In this document: positions 25,074 through 33,115 of the stretch, one piece after another
Position numbering within the stretch: the first letter of the stretch is position 1
How the letters are laid out: each line of letters starts with the position of its first letter
NCBI GenBank assembly: GCA_964650905.1
Contig: CAZYVH010000004.1
Location: forward strand, 1 to 64,000
Length of the DNA: 64,000 nucleotides
Reading direction: 5' to 3'
From: SZUA-36 sp964650905
GTDB taxonomy: Bacteria; Pseudomonadota; Gammaproteobacteria; Xanthomonadales; SZUA-36
Notes under the pieces: model-generated
What the model saw: the letters and a program-made list of their open reading frames with translations, nothing else
The model's database searches: none
Told to the model about the DNA's origin: nothing
Made by a program: the position numbers and the translations under genes

Positions 25074-26450
25074 TCAATGGTCTGCTTTCCTGCGCAGGTA
25101 ATTGAGCAAATCCACACGCGTGATCAGGCCAACGAAACGCTCGCCGTCTTTTACGATGGCGACAAAATCCCGGTTGAATATCGGCAGCAGGTCGTCGACC
25201 GGGTCGTGCACGTTGACCACAGCGAGTTCGGTGACCATGGCGGTGCTGACGGGCTGGTTAAAATTGTCGCTCGAACGGGCGACCACCAGCAGCACGTCTG
25301 ACTCATCGATAAACCCCACAATCTTGCTATTTTCAATCACCGGCAATTGTGAAACATCATAGAGTTTCATACGGCTATAGGCATTGGCCAATGGTTCATC
25401 CGGACCTACGGTAATCGTATCGTTGGATTCAAATGGCCGGGCGATCAGGTCCCGCAAGTCACCGTGTTGCTCGGGTTGTATGAACCCCTGATCACGCATC
25501 CAGAAATCGTTATACATTTTTGACAGGTAACGGTTACCGGTATCAGCGGCCAGTGTAAGTACTTTTCTTGGCGCGCTTTGCTCGCGGCAATATCGCAATG
25601 CAGCAGCCAGTAGTGTTCCGGTGGATGAACCGGCAAGTATCCCTTCTTTTTTCAACAGTTCACGGCCCGTCAACATACTTTCCCTGTCACTGATCGAGTA
25701 GGCTCTGCTCACATGTGTGAAATCACTGATGGTCGGCAAAAAATCTTCGCCAATACCCTCGACCAGCCAACTGGCGCTTTTATTGGACAAAACACCTTCA
25801 TTGATATATTGCGCCAGGATCGAACCTTGCGGATCGGCCAGGACGAGTTCAAGACCCGGTGCTGCCTGTGCGAAAAAATGCGATAAACCGGTGACCGTTC
25901 CGCTGGAACCCACACCCAGTACGATGGCATCCAGCTCATGATCCATCTGCGCCCAGATTTCAGGACCGGTAATCTCTTCATGGGCCTTTGGGTTGGAAGG
26001 GTTACCGAACTGGTTGACAAAAAACGCACCGTCAATTTCATTGGCCATGCTTTGCGCCAGATCCTGGTAGTACTCGGAATGACCCTTGGCGACATCCGAA
26101 CGGGTCAGGACGACCGTGGCGCCCATGGCCTTTAAATTGGATATTTTTTCACGACTCATTTTGTCCGGTATGACCAATATCAGTTGATAACCCTTCTGGG
26201 CCGCAACCAAAGCCAGTCCGAGACCGGTATTACCCGCAGTTCCTTCTACCAGGGTAGCGCCTGGCTTGATCAGACCGGCCTGTTCGGCGTCTTCGATCAT
26301 CTTCAGGCCGATGCGGTCCTTAACGGAGCCACCGGGGTTCTGGCTTTCCAGCTTGATGTATAGCGTGCAGGGACCCGTGTCCAGATGATTGACACGCACA
26401 ATCGGAGTGTTACCTACCAGGTCGAGTACCGAATCATAAACTTGCATCAA
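25074..26450 (-). CDS. Cystathionine beta-synthase
   Basis: A 458-residue PLP enzyme condensing serine and homocysteine to cystathionine. The PLP lysine is in NPGGSVKDRIG (Lys44), the phosphate-binding GTAGNTGLG near 90 and GVGSSGTVTG near 196. Two C-terminal CBS domains (about 335-395 and 398-455: DVSQLPVIENSKIVGFIDESD and RFVGLITRVDLL) form the regulatory module, as in full-length CBS rather than cysteine synthase. The N-terminal heme domain of animal CBS is absent. Two ATG codons (26450, 26447) are possible starts. A cystathionine gamma-lyase, the common partner, is not adjacent. Confidence 0.88.
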   Translation of the reverse strand: MMQVYDSVLDLVGNTPIVRVNHLDTGPCTLYIKLESQNPGGSVKDRIGLKMIEDAEQAGLIKPGATLVEGTAGNTGLGLALVAAQKGYQLILVIPDKMSREKISNLKAMGATVVLTRSDVAKGHSEYYQDLAQSMANEIDGAFFVNQFGNPSNPKAHEEITGPEIWAQMDHELDAIVLGVGSSGTVTGLSHFFAQAAPGLELVLADPQGSILAQYINEGVLSNKSASWLVEGIGEDFLPTISDFTHVSRAYSISDRESMLTGRELLKKEGILAGSSTGTLLAAALRYCREQSAPRKVLTLAADTGNRYLSKMYNDFWMRDQGFIQPEQHGDLRDLIARPFESNDTITVGPDEPLANAYSRMKLYDVSQLPVIENSKIVGFIDESDVLLVVARSSDNFNQPVSTAMVTELAVVNVHDPVDDLLPIFNRDFVAIVKDGERFVGLITRVDLLNYLRRKADH

Positions 26451-26462
26451 AATGCTCCAGAT

Positions 26463-26492
26463 AAAAAAAACGGCCGGGATAATTCCCGACCG
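26463..26492 (-). terminator. Rho-independent terminator after the YdcH-like gene
   Basis: CGGCCGGGA and TCCCGACCG (26471-26492) form a stem with one mismatch, followed on the minus strand by eight T. It lies between the YdcH-like stop and the CBS start, so it separates the two transcription units. Confidence 0.75.
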
Positions 26493-26518
26493 TACTTTAT
26501 TTCATTTTGCAGGCCGTG

Positions 26519-26734
26519 TCAGGCTGGTGCTGCATCCATCAGGTTTGCCAGTTTGTCCTTCGCCCACAGCTTTTCTTTTTTTAGTTGATTCAGTGACAGG
26601 TCGTCCAACGGGGCCGTACCCAGTTCAGCCGCCGTGACGCGTTTATCCAATTCCTGGTGGCGATTGTATATACGGCGAAAATCTTCACTTTCATTCATCA
26701 GTTTTTCCATTATATTCTGACGGTGTTCGAACAT
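26519..26734 (-). CDS. YdcH-family small protein (DUF465)
   Basis: A 71-residue, highly charged helical protein matching the YdcH/DUF465 family (FRRIYNRHQELDKRV, then LNQLKKEKLWAKDKLANLM). Function of the family is unknown. The frame continues upstream to 26935, but the ATG at 26734 is preceded by AGGAG with good spacing and gives the usual family length. A terminator follows directly. The 237 bp upstream, to the OmpA-domain gene, hold no visible gene. Confidence 0.85.
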   Translation of the reverse strand: MFEHRQNIMEKLMNESEDFRRIYNRHQELDKRVTAAELGTAPLDDLSLNQLKKEKLWAKDKLANLMDAAPA

Positions 26735-26971
26735 GACTTTACTCCTGTACTGGATGGGCCACACGCACACACCGGGCAAGCCTGTGCTGTGAGTGAGTGG
26801 GTGGCATATGAGGTGGATAAAATAACTGAATACAAAGTTTTCAAATATGTGCAGCACTGGGCGTTGAGCCAATGCTGCCATTAGTCGCAAATCCCTTGTG
26901 TAAATATAAAAATCACCATAGCAATGGTCTAACATTAGCGCAAAGATTGCCCACTGGCAAGTACCTCCAAA

Positions 26972-27958
26972 TCAATTATCCAGCAGGATGACATCCACAC
27001 GGCGATTGCGTGCACGGCCGGTCGCATTCTCATTGCTGTCAATCGGAAAATCTTCACCCATGCCAACGGCGGTCACCCGGTCTGCTGATATTCCCAGATT
27101 TATCAGGGCATCACGCACGGCCTGTGCACGTTGTTCTGACAATTGCGTATTGCTAGCGGCATCACCCCGTGAATCGGTATGCCCTTCAACCCGGATTTTC
27201 TTGTCGGGTTCGGTCTGTAACAGATCCACGACCTCCTCCAGGCTTGAGCGCGCGCTCTTGAGCAAAGTTGTCTCGCCTGACCCAAAGAGGACATCACCCA
27301 ATGTGACCACCACACCACTTTCGGTCTGACGTAACTGCAGATTTTCCAGTTGCCGCGTCAACGAAGTGACCTGCTGACTGGCAAGATCGGCCTCACGACG
27401 GGCGAATTCAGCCTCGGATGCCCTGGATTCCGCCAGGCGGCGCGCCTGGTCCGCCTCTTCGTTCGCCAATTGTGCGGCGCGGGCGGATTCCGCCTCTTTG
27501 TGCAATGCCGCGTCCTTCTCATTGCGTGCCCGCTCGGCGTCTTCAGTTGTTGTTGCTACCAACAAGCGGGCGCGTTCCGCTTCCTGGCGTGCCTGCTCTG
27601 CTTCCAGTTTACTCGCCCGGATCAACAGGGCGCTACGCTCACTTTCCAGTTGGTCATGAGCTTTTTCCTGCTGTTCACGCTCCGCCATGGCGCGTGCCAC
27701 CTTGATGCGGTGATCCGCCATGTAGATCATGTGGATGCGAAAGTACTTGTCACCGGAGGATTGTTCAGCATTGCGCAGGGCGCGCTCTGCTTCACCCAAC
27801 GCCAAAGGTGCATAACCGGCCAGTTCGGTGTTGGCCTTTAAACTATCCAGATCATTACGTACCCGCTCCAGGGCAAGGTCTTTTTTGGGTGCTGAAGTGC
27901 AGGCGGCAAGCATGGCCAGCAACAGAACAGGTAGAATACCTTGTCTTGACCGTCTCAT
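26972..27958 (-). CDS. OmpA-domain lipoprotein with DUF4398 and coiled coil
   Basis: A 328-residue lipoprotein. The lipobox LAAC places the acylated Cys at residue 20. A DUF4398 helical region follows (about 30-90), then a long Ala/Glu/Arg-rich coiled coil (about 90-215) and a C-terminal OmpA-like domain that binds peptidoglycan (EGHTDSRGDAASNTQLSEQR, NRRVDVILLDN). It would tether the outer membrane to the cell wall. It overlaps the preceding smaller DUF4398 lipoprotein gene by ATGA and both follow the DUF748 gene, an arrangement that suggests a common envelope function; the exact role is unknown. Confidence 0.88.
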   Translation of the reverse strand: MRRSRQGILPVLLLAMLAACTSAPKKDLALERVRNDLDSLKANTELAGYAPLALGEAERALRNAEQSSGDKYFRIHMIYMADHRIKVARAMAEREQQEKAHDQLESERSALLIRASKLEAEQARQEAERARLLVATTTEDAERARNEKDAALHKEAESARAAQLANEEADQARRLAESRASEAEFARREADLASQQVTSLTRQLENLQLRQTESGVVVTLGDVLFGSGETTLLKSARSSLEEVVDLLQTEPDKKIRVEGHTDSRGDAASNTQLSEQRAQAVRDALINLGISADRVTAVGMGEDFPIDSNENATGRARNRRVDVILLDN

Positions 27959-28326
27959 TTGAATTCATCTCCAAATGTCTCCTTTAAGCCGGCCAGCAGT
28001 GTCTCATTGCTTTTGCGCAGTTCATTGACCCGTCGCCGCGACTTGGCGGCGCGGGATTTCTCTATAGCCAATTCCGCGTTGATTTCAGATTCTTCAATGA
28101 GGTACAGGGCAACTTTGTATTTCTGCTTTTCCATTCCAAGTTGCGCACTGGCAAGCTTTTCTCGTGCAAAACGCATTTCTGTCGGTGCGAATTCATCACC
28201 GCCAGCCCGCTCAGCTGCCGCGATGGCCTGCTCGGCCGTTGCCGGCAAGTCCGGGCCTGGCCGTGGACCGGTGCAGGCGGCCAGGGCCAGTAAAATGATT
28301 GTGATAAAAAAGGATTTCATGTGCAT
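27955..28326 (-). CDS. DUF4398 lipoprotein
   Basis: A 123-residue lipoprotein (lipobox LAAC, Cys18) with a single DUF4398 helical-hairpin region: AEQAIAAAERAGGDEFAPTE, then FAREKLASAQ and a basic helix. It is a shorter paralogue of the N-terminal part of the OmpA-domain lipoprotein that follows with a 4-base overlap. The start is chosen at the ATG at 28326; an ATG at 28320 is equally possible and 28347 would put residues before the signal peptide. Function unknown; probably an outer-membrane-associated periplasmic partner of its neighbour. Confidence 0.8.
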   Translation of the reverse strand: MHMKSFFITIILLALAACTGPRPGPDLPATAEQAIAAAERAGGDEFAPTEMRFAREKLASAQLGMEKQKYKVALYLIEESEINAELAIEKSRAAKSRRRVNELRKSNETLLAGLKETFGDEFK

Positions 28327-28381
28327 ATCCGAGGTCGTGTAAAACACCAGGCTGAATTATGAACCATGCGGGCCAGAGACA

Positions 28382-30457
28382 CTAGAGTAACAACTCGACA
28401 CGGGAGCGGGCTTCCAGGTCGTCAGGCTCTACACGCGGGGCACAGGCGACCAACTGGCCAGCAGCAGTTCCAGGGTGTCCGATGAGGTAGTTCTTGACGT
28501 TGTCGGCACGCTGTTGTGCCAGCGTGGCAAGTATTTCAGCGGGAGTATCACCGCCTTCTTTTACGCCCTCGTCAGCTCTCGCTTCGAGTACCTGGAGATC
28601 CTGTGCAACACCGAACCCGCAGACTTTAATGCTTAACCTCGGTCTGTCTTTTAACAGTGCCGCAACCTTGTCCAGATAAGGGCTTTGCGCTTCCGGCAGG
28701 GTTGCATCACCGGCACTGAACACCACCGGGTCAAGCTTCACGTTACCCAGTTTCTTTGCCGCAAACTTTGCCACGGCAAATATTGCACCATAGGGCTGAA
28801 GTGCAAAAGTGAGGTAGGTCATCGCCCCTTTTTCGAGTGCACCGGACAATGCTTTTGCGATGGCATCGCTGACATCGAAGTCAGGGTCATTGATGTCACC
28901 GGTGACCGGGATGTCCAGAGCGATGGTGTTGTTGCTGTCTCTCAGGGTATCCAACGCAACATCAATCGGAACTGGCAGCTTGTCTTGTAAGCCATTCTCA
29001 CTTGCTATCGTTTCAACCTCGAGCTGACGTATTTTCATGGCCGCGTCACCGTCAATCATACCCCCATGACTGGCAAGGGTGAGATCCATATCCAGTGCGC
29101 CGCTGTCCAGCTTCAGACCCAACGTGTCGCGTGTGTATGCTGAAAACGCTGGCAGGGCCACGGCGTACGCGCTGATCTTCAAGCCCACCCCGGTCTTGTC
29201 AAGGAAAGGCTGAACCCAACCGTCCAGTGAGAAGCTACCATAATCCCCCAGCGAGGCAGTCATGGAAATGGGACTATTCTGCTCAGGCACACGTGTATCC
29301 AGTTGTTTCAGTGACACGCTACGCAGGTCGGCCTTGAGCTTGAAAGGCGGCCGCACGCTGTCATCGCTGAACTGGATTATATTGTCGCCATCGACGAGGA
29401 TTTCATTGATCGCGACCGCCATGACCGGTTCCGGTTGGGTCTGGGTTGGGGGTGCTTTTTCCGATGCAGATGGTCCACCGAGGTTGAGTTTTCCCTGATC
29501 ATTGATATGTAATCTCAGTGTCAGACCGCTGGGATGCAGTTTGTCGATTGAGAACAATGCCGGCGTGATATCCATTTCACTGACTTCGAGCTTTTCCAGT
29601 TCCAGCACCGGTGGCTCTTGCTGCTCGCCGGGACCAAGGCCAGCCTTCAGTGCCTCCAGTGTCAGCGAACCACGGTACCCGTATTGCAGACCGCCCTCGC
29701 TCGGCGCAAGGTCCAATTCACTTTTCAACGACAATTTTCCGGCCAGGCGTGTGAGCATCGGTTCAGCTAAGACAGCAAAGGGTTTCAGCGGCAGCTGTGT
29801 TATGGAAACACTCGCCTGGTAGTGTGGCGTGTTGGCAAACGGACTGATCTTCCCCTTGATGCTAAATGGTGCACCCTCAATACGTCCCTGGGCGGTGATG
29901 TTTGCAGGTATTTCCGGCGACCACTGCGCAAGCATCGCCAGTCCAAGTGTGTCAATCGACAAGTCGAGATCGAGTTGATCATCAAGATAGGCAAGTTCAA
30001 GATTTTCAATCGATACCTGCCTAAGACCGACTGCCCAGCGTTTACCAGCTTTAGTGGAATCTTCGGTGCCGTCGTCTGATGCGCCAAGTGGAATGTGGAT
30101 ATCACCAAGCGCCAGGTATTCAGGCTTACGAATGTCAACGCTGCCGGTAAATCCCTCAAGGTGTGCGGTTTGAACAACAAGACGCTTTTTCAGAAGGGGT
30201 AACCAGGCGACATCCACCGAGGCTTCTTCTATGGACAGGGGCACACCCCGTTGCCCGCTGACCTTCAGACCCTCCAGCAGCAGGGTCGCGGTGAATGGGT
30301 TGAAGTCGACGTTGCGTATCGAAACCTGCGTGCCACCATGATCGGTCAGCCAGCTACTGATCGCACGCTGTATCAGGTACGGCGTACCCATCAGGATAGC
30401 AATAAAAAGTGCAGTAATGATAAGGCTTCTGCGTAGCCACGGGTTTGAACTTGCCAT
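28382..30457 (-). CDS. DUF748 (AsmA-like) envelope protein
   Basis: A 691-residue protein with one N-terminal membrane helix (residues 11-28) and a large periplasmic part of repeated beta-rich segments of the DUF748/AsmA-like type (FNPFTATLLLEGLKVSG, VSIENLELAYLDD, FSDDSVRPPFKLKADLRSVS). The C-terminal 100 residues have an OmpA-like pattern (LLKDRPRLSIKVCGFG, QQRADNVKNYLIG, ARSRVELLL) without the usual TDxxG loop. Large AsmA-like proteins are thought to move lipids between membranes, so a role in outer-membrane lipid homeostasis is plausible. It lies 56 bases upstream of the DUF4398 lipoprotein pair on the same strand. Confidence 0.82.
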   Translation of the reverse strand: MASSNPWLRRSLIITALFIAILMGTPYLIQRAISSWLTDHGGTQVSIRNVDFNPFTATLLLEGLKVSGQRGVPLSIEEASVDVAWLPLLKKRLVVQTAHLEGFTGSVDIRKPEYLALGDIHIPLGASDDGTEDSTKAGKRWAVGLRQVSIENLELAYLDDQLDLDLSIDTLGLAMLAQWSPEIPANITAQGRIEGAPFSIKGKISPFANTPHYQASVSITQLPLKPFAVLAEPMLTRLAGKLSLKSELDLAPSEGGLQYGYRGSLTLEALKAGLGPGEQQEPPVLELEKLEVSEMDITPALFSIDKLHPSGLTLRLHINDQGKLNLGGPSASEKAPPTQTQPEPVMAVAINEILVDGDNIIQFSDDSVRPPFKLKADLRSVSLKQLDTRVPEQNSPISMTASLGDYGSFSLDGWVQPFLDKTGVGLKISAYAVALPAFSAYTRDTLGLKLDSGALDMDLTLASHGGMIDGDAAMKIRQLEVETIASENGLQDKLPVPIDVALDTLRDSNNTIALDIPVTGDINDPDFDVSDAIAKALSGALEKGAMTYLTFALQPYGAIFAVAKFAAKKLGNVKLDPVVFSAGDATLPEAQSPYLDKVAALLKDRPRLSIKVCGFGVAQDLQVLEARADEGVKEGGDTPAEILATLAQQRADNVKNYLIGHPGTAAGQLVACAPRVEPDDLEARSRVELLL

Positions 30458-30541
30458 ACGAGAGTATAAATGTCCTTTTGCCAGCTTTTTAAGCTTTAAC
30501 CGGTTTGACGCCCGAGTCTATCCCATCTCATTGGTTCAGTG

Positions 30542-31207
30542 TTACTGAGCATCCGCCTGGTTTTCGGGGGCGGCGGCTATGAACGCCGGTAACGCCCGGC
30601 AACGTTTGACGATACGGGTAATCTGAGGAAAGTCAGACAGGTCGATATCAAAACGTTCGGCGTTATACACCTGTGGCACCAGCAGGCACTCAAAAAGACC
30701 GGGGCGGTGCGTAAAGAAATCCGCCTCCTGCAATTCCCGCTCACCGAGTTGCCGTTCAATTGCTGCAAAACCTTCCTGCATCCAGTGTGACATCCATGTC
30801 AGCGTGTCAATGCTGCCACCGCTGTGCTCCTTGAGGTAGTGCTGGACCCGGAGGTTGTTCAAGGGGTGAATTTCGCAGCTAATCTGCAGCGCCAGTGAGC
30901 GTATCCGGGCGCGCATCACCGGGGCTTGGGGCAAAAGGCTGGTCTGCGGAAACACCTCGTCAAGGTACTCGCAGATGGCCAGTGATTGCGTGATGATGTG
31001 CCCGTCGTGTTGCAACACCGGCACCAGGCCCTGTGGGTTGATAGCCCTGAACGCCGGGTTGTGCTGCTCACCGCCCTGTTTCACCAGATGTACCGGTACC
31101 TGGGTGTAGGTGAGGCTTTTCAAATTCAGCGCAATACGCACCCGGTAGGAAGCGGAACTGCGCCAGTAACCGTACAGCGTCAGGCCGTCATTGGAATTAT
31201 TTTTCAT
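30542..31207 (-). CDS. maiA: Maleylacetoacetate isomerase
   Basis: A 221-residue zeta-class glutathione transferase that isomerises maleylacetoacetate to fumarylacetoacetate in tyrosine/homogentisate degradation. The active-site block SSASYRVRIALNLK is at the N-terminus (about residues 16-29), with the glutathione-binding NPQGLVPVL and ITQSLAICEYLDE motifs, and CEIHPLNNLRVQHYL in the helical domain. The start at 31207 gives the usual family length and overlaps the fumarylacetoacetase stop by 11 bases; the frame runs to 31288 but that lies inside the neighbour. The pair acts in sequence. Homogentisate dioxygenase is not in the window. Confidence 0.92.
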   Translation of the reverse strand: MKNNSNDGLTLYGYWRSSASYRVRIALNLKSLTYTQVPVHLVKQGGEQHNPAFRAINPQGLVPVLQHDGHIITQSLAICEYLDEVFPQTSLLPQAPVMRARIRSLALQISCEIHPLNNLRVQHYLKEHSGGSIDTLTWMSHWMQEGFAAIERQLGERELQEADFFTHRPGLFECLLVPQVYNAERFDIDLSDFPQITRIVKRCRALPAFIAAAPENQADAQ

Positions 31208-32183
31208 ATTGCACGATGGTCTGTTCAATACTGCCGAATATCGAATGCCCTTCAAGATCAAACATTTCAATCCTGATCGTGTCGCCAAATTTCATGAAGC
31301 TTGTCGAGGGCTTGCCATCCGCGATAATTTCCAGCATGCGGATTTCGGCCAGGCAGGAGGCGCCCTTGCCAGTGTCCTGGTTGGCAATGGTGCCCGAACC
31401 AACAATGGTACCGGCGGCCAATGGCCGGGTTTTGGCGGCGTGCGAGATCAATTGAGCAAAATTGAACTGCATGTCATCACCCGCCTCCGGTTCACCGAAA
31501 AAAACACCGTTGAGTGTGCTGTGCAATGGTAACAACACCTTGCTGCCCTGCCAGGCGTCGCCCAGTTCATCGGGTGTCACCAGCACGGGTGATAAGGTTG
31601 AACGGGGTTTGGACTGTAAGAAACCGAACCCCTTGGCAAGTTCTCCGGGAATCAGCTTACGCAGGCTGATGTCATTGATCAGGCCGATCAACTGAATGTG
31701 TCCGGCCGCATCCGCGGTATCGACGGCCATGGGCACATCGTCAGTGATGACGATGATCTCGGATTCGAAATCTATGCCATAGTCCTCGCTGACGACCGGT
31801 ACAGGATCACGTGGGCCGAGAAATCCAGCAGAAGTTGCCTGATACATCAGAGGATCAACATAAAAGGACTCGGGCACCTCGGCTCCGCGTGCATGCCGGA
31901 CGCGCTCCACGTGCGGCAAATAGGCACTGCCATCGACAAATTCATAAGCACGCGGTAAGGGCGCGGCCAACGCGCCGGCATCAAGTTTGACGGCGTCTTT
32001 ACAGGCACCCTGGTTCAATTGGGTATATAGGGCATTGAGACGCGGCGCAGTCTGCTGCCAGTGATCCAGCGCAGCCTGCAAGCTCGGTGCGATGTGGGTC
32101 GCAGTCACACAGGTATCAATTTCCTTGCTGACGACGACCAGGCTGCCATCGCGTTCACCGGCTTTCAAAGAAGCGAGTTTCAT
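31197..32183 (-). CDS. fahA: Fumarylacetoacetate hydrolase
   Basis: A 328-residue FAH-family hydrolase that splits fumarylacetoacetate into fumarate and acetoacetate, the last step of tyrosine catabolism. Metal-binding acidic residues lie in the family block ESEIIVITDDVP (near 138-150), with GFLQSKPRSTLSPVLVTPDEL and the substrate-pocket VGSGTIANQDTGKGASCLAEIR. It precedes maiA with an 11-base overlap. Acetoacetate could then be taken up by the acetoacetyl-CoA synthetase gene at 20899. The 191 bp upstream (32184-32374) is a divergent promoter region with no gene seen. Confidence 0.9.
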   Translation of the reverse strand: MKLASLKAGERDGSLVVVSKEIDTCVTATHIAPSLQAALDHWQQTAPRLNALYTQLNQGACKDAVKLDAGALAAPLPRAYEFVDGSAYLPHVERVRHARGAEVPESFYVDPLMYQATSAGFLGPRDPVPVVSEDYGIDFESEIIVITDDVPMAVDTADAAGHIQLIGLINDISLRKLIPGELAKGFGFLQSKPRSTLSPVLVTPDELGDAWQGSKVLLPLHSTLNGVFFGEPEAGDDMQFNFAQLISHAAKTRPLAAGTIVGSGTIANQDTGKGASCLAEIRMLEIIADGKPSTSFMKFGDTIRIEMFDLEGHSIFGSIEQTIVQYEK

Positions 32184-32374
32184 AGATTGTGTTGCTCCGT
32201 CGGGGTATGTGGCTAAGGAACCACCGATCCACTCATGGGGTCGTACGTTGAACCATAAATAAATGGGGTATATGTCATTGTAAGGGATTTTAGAAGCCCA
32301 CGGGCAGTCTTATGGATCAGCCCGAATAGATATAGAATGACTAATCTTTAATCAACCTGTAACGAAAACGGCCC

Positions 32375-33115
32375 ATGCTTTCATCACCAAAACCCTGTCA
32401 CAGCATGGATGCGCGCTACTGGTTGTTCCATTTGTGGCTGCCACTACTGCCGATGGTTGGCATACTGTACCTGTTTGAGCACAGCGCTCTTGACATCACA
32501 TTGGCTGATTACTGGTACCAAATGGAAGGTGGGTCCTGGGCATTGCGAAATCACTGGTTCACCTACAATATCATGCATCACTGGGGCAAAATGCTGATCA
32601 TAGCCATGGGTATCACCCTGATGTCGCTATATATACTGAGCTGGAAGCTCAGGCGTTTACGACAATGGCGTTGGTCATTGCATTTTTCCTTCATCGCCAT
32701 GATCCTGGTACCGGTTATCATTGCAAGTATGAAAAGACTGAGCGGTGTACCCTGCCCATGGTCCTTATCTGAGTTTGGCGGGACTCTTGCCTATCTGCAC
32801 AGTTATCAGCACTGGATAAGCCAGGCAGCAGGTCACTGTTTTCCGGCAGCCCACGCCAGTTCAGGATTCGGCTTGCTCGCCCTCTATTTCGGTTTCTCAC
32901 CGTTCATGGCAAAAAAACGTTTCTGGTTGCTGCTGCCTGGATTGGCCATCGGATTTTCGTTTGGTCTGGCACAGCAATTGCGTGGTGCACATTTTATTTC
33001 ACACGATCTCTGGTCCCTTTCTATCGCCTGGTTTGTCCTGCTGTTATTGCAGACAATTGCCTGGCGGTTTATACCGCCCACAGGGCCGTCTGAGCCGATG
33101 GAACCCGACGCGTGA
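32375..33115 (+). CDS. PAP2-family membrane phosphatase
   Basis: A 246-residue integral membrane phosphatase of the type-2 phosphatidic acid phosphatase family with about six hydrophobic segments. The three conserved motifs are recognisable though divergent: KRLSGVPCPW (KxxxxxxRP-like, with Cys-Pro in place of Arg-Pro), FPAAHASSG (PSGH-like) and QLRGAHFISHD (SRxxxxxHD-like). Such enzymes dephosphorylate lipid A, undecaprenyl diphosphate or phosphatidylglycerol phosphate. It overlaps the following LTA-synthase-like gene as GTGA, so they probably act on the same envelope lipid. ATG at 32375 or 32405 could be the start. Confidence 0.82.
   Translation: MLSSPKPCHSMDARYWLFHLWLPLLPMVGILYLFEHSALDITLADYWYQMEGGSWALRNHWFTYNIMHHWGKMLIIAMGITLMSLYILSWKLRRLRQWRWSLHFSFIAMILVPVIIASMKRLSGVPCPWSLSEFGGTLAYLHSYQHWISQAAGHCFPAAHASSGFGLLALYFGFSPFMAKKRFWLLLPGLAIGFSFGLAQQLRGAHFISHDLWSLSIAWFVLLLLQTIAWRFIPPTGPSEPMEPDA

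Noticed and set aside
26735..26935. Upstream extension of the YdcH-like protein
   Set aside because: The extension has no family similarity and the internal ATG has a good ribosome site.
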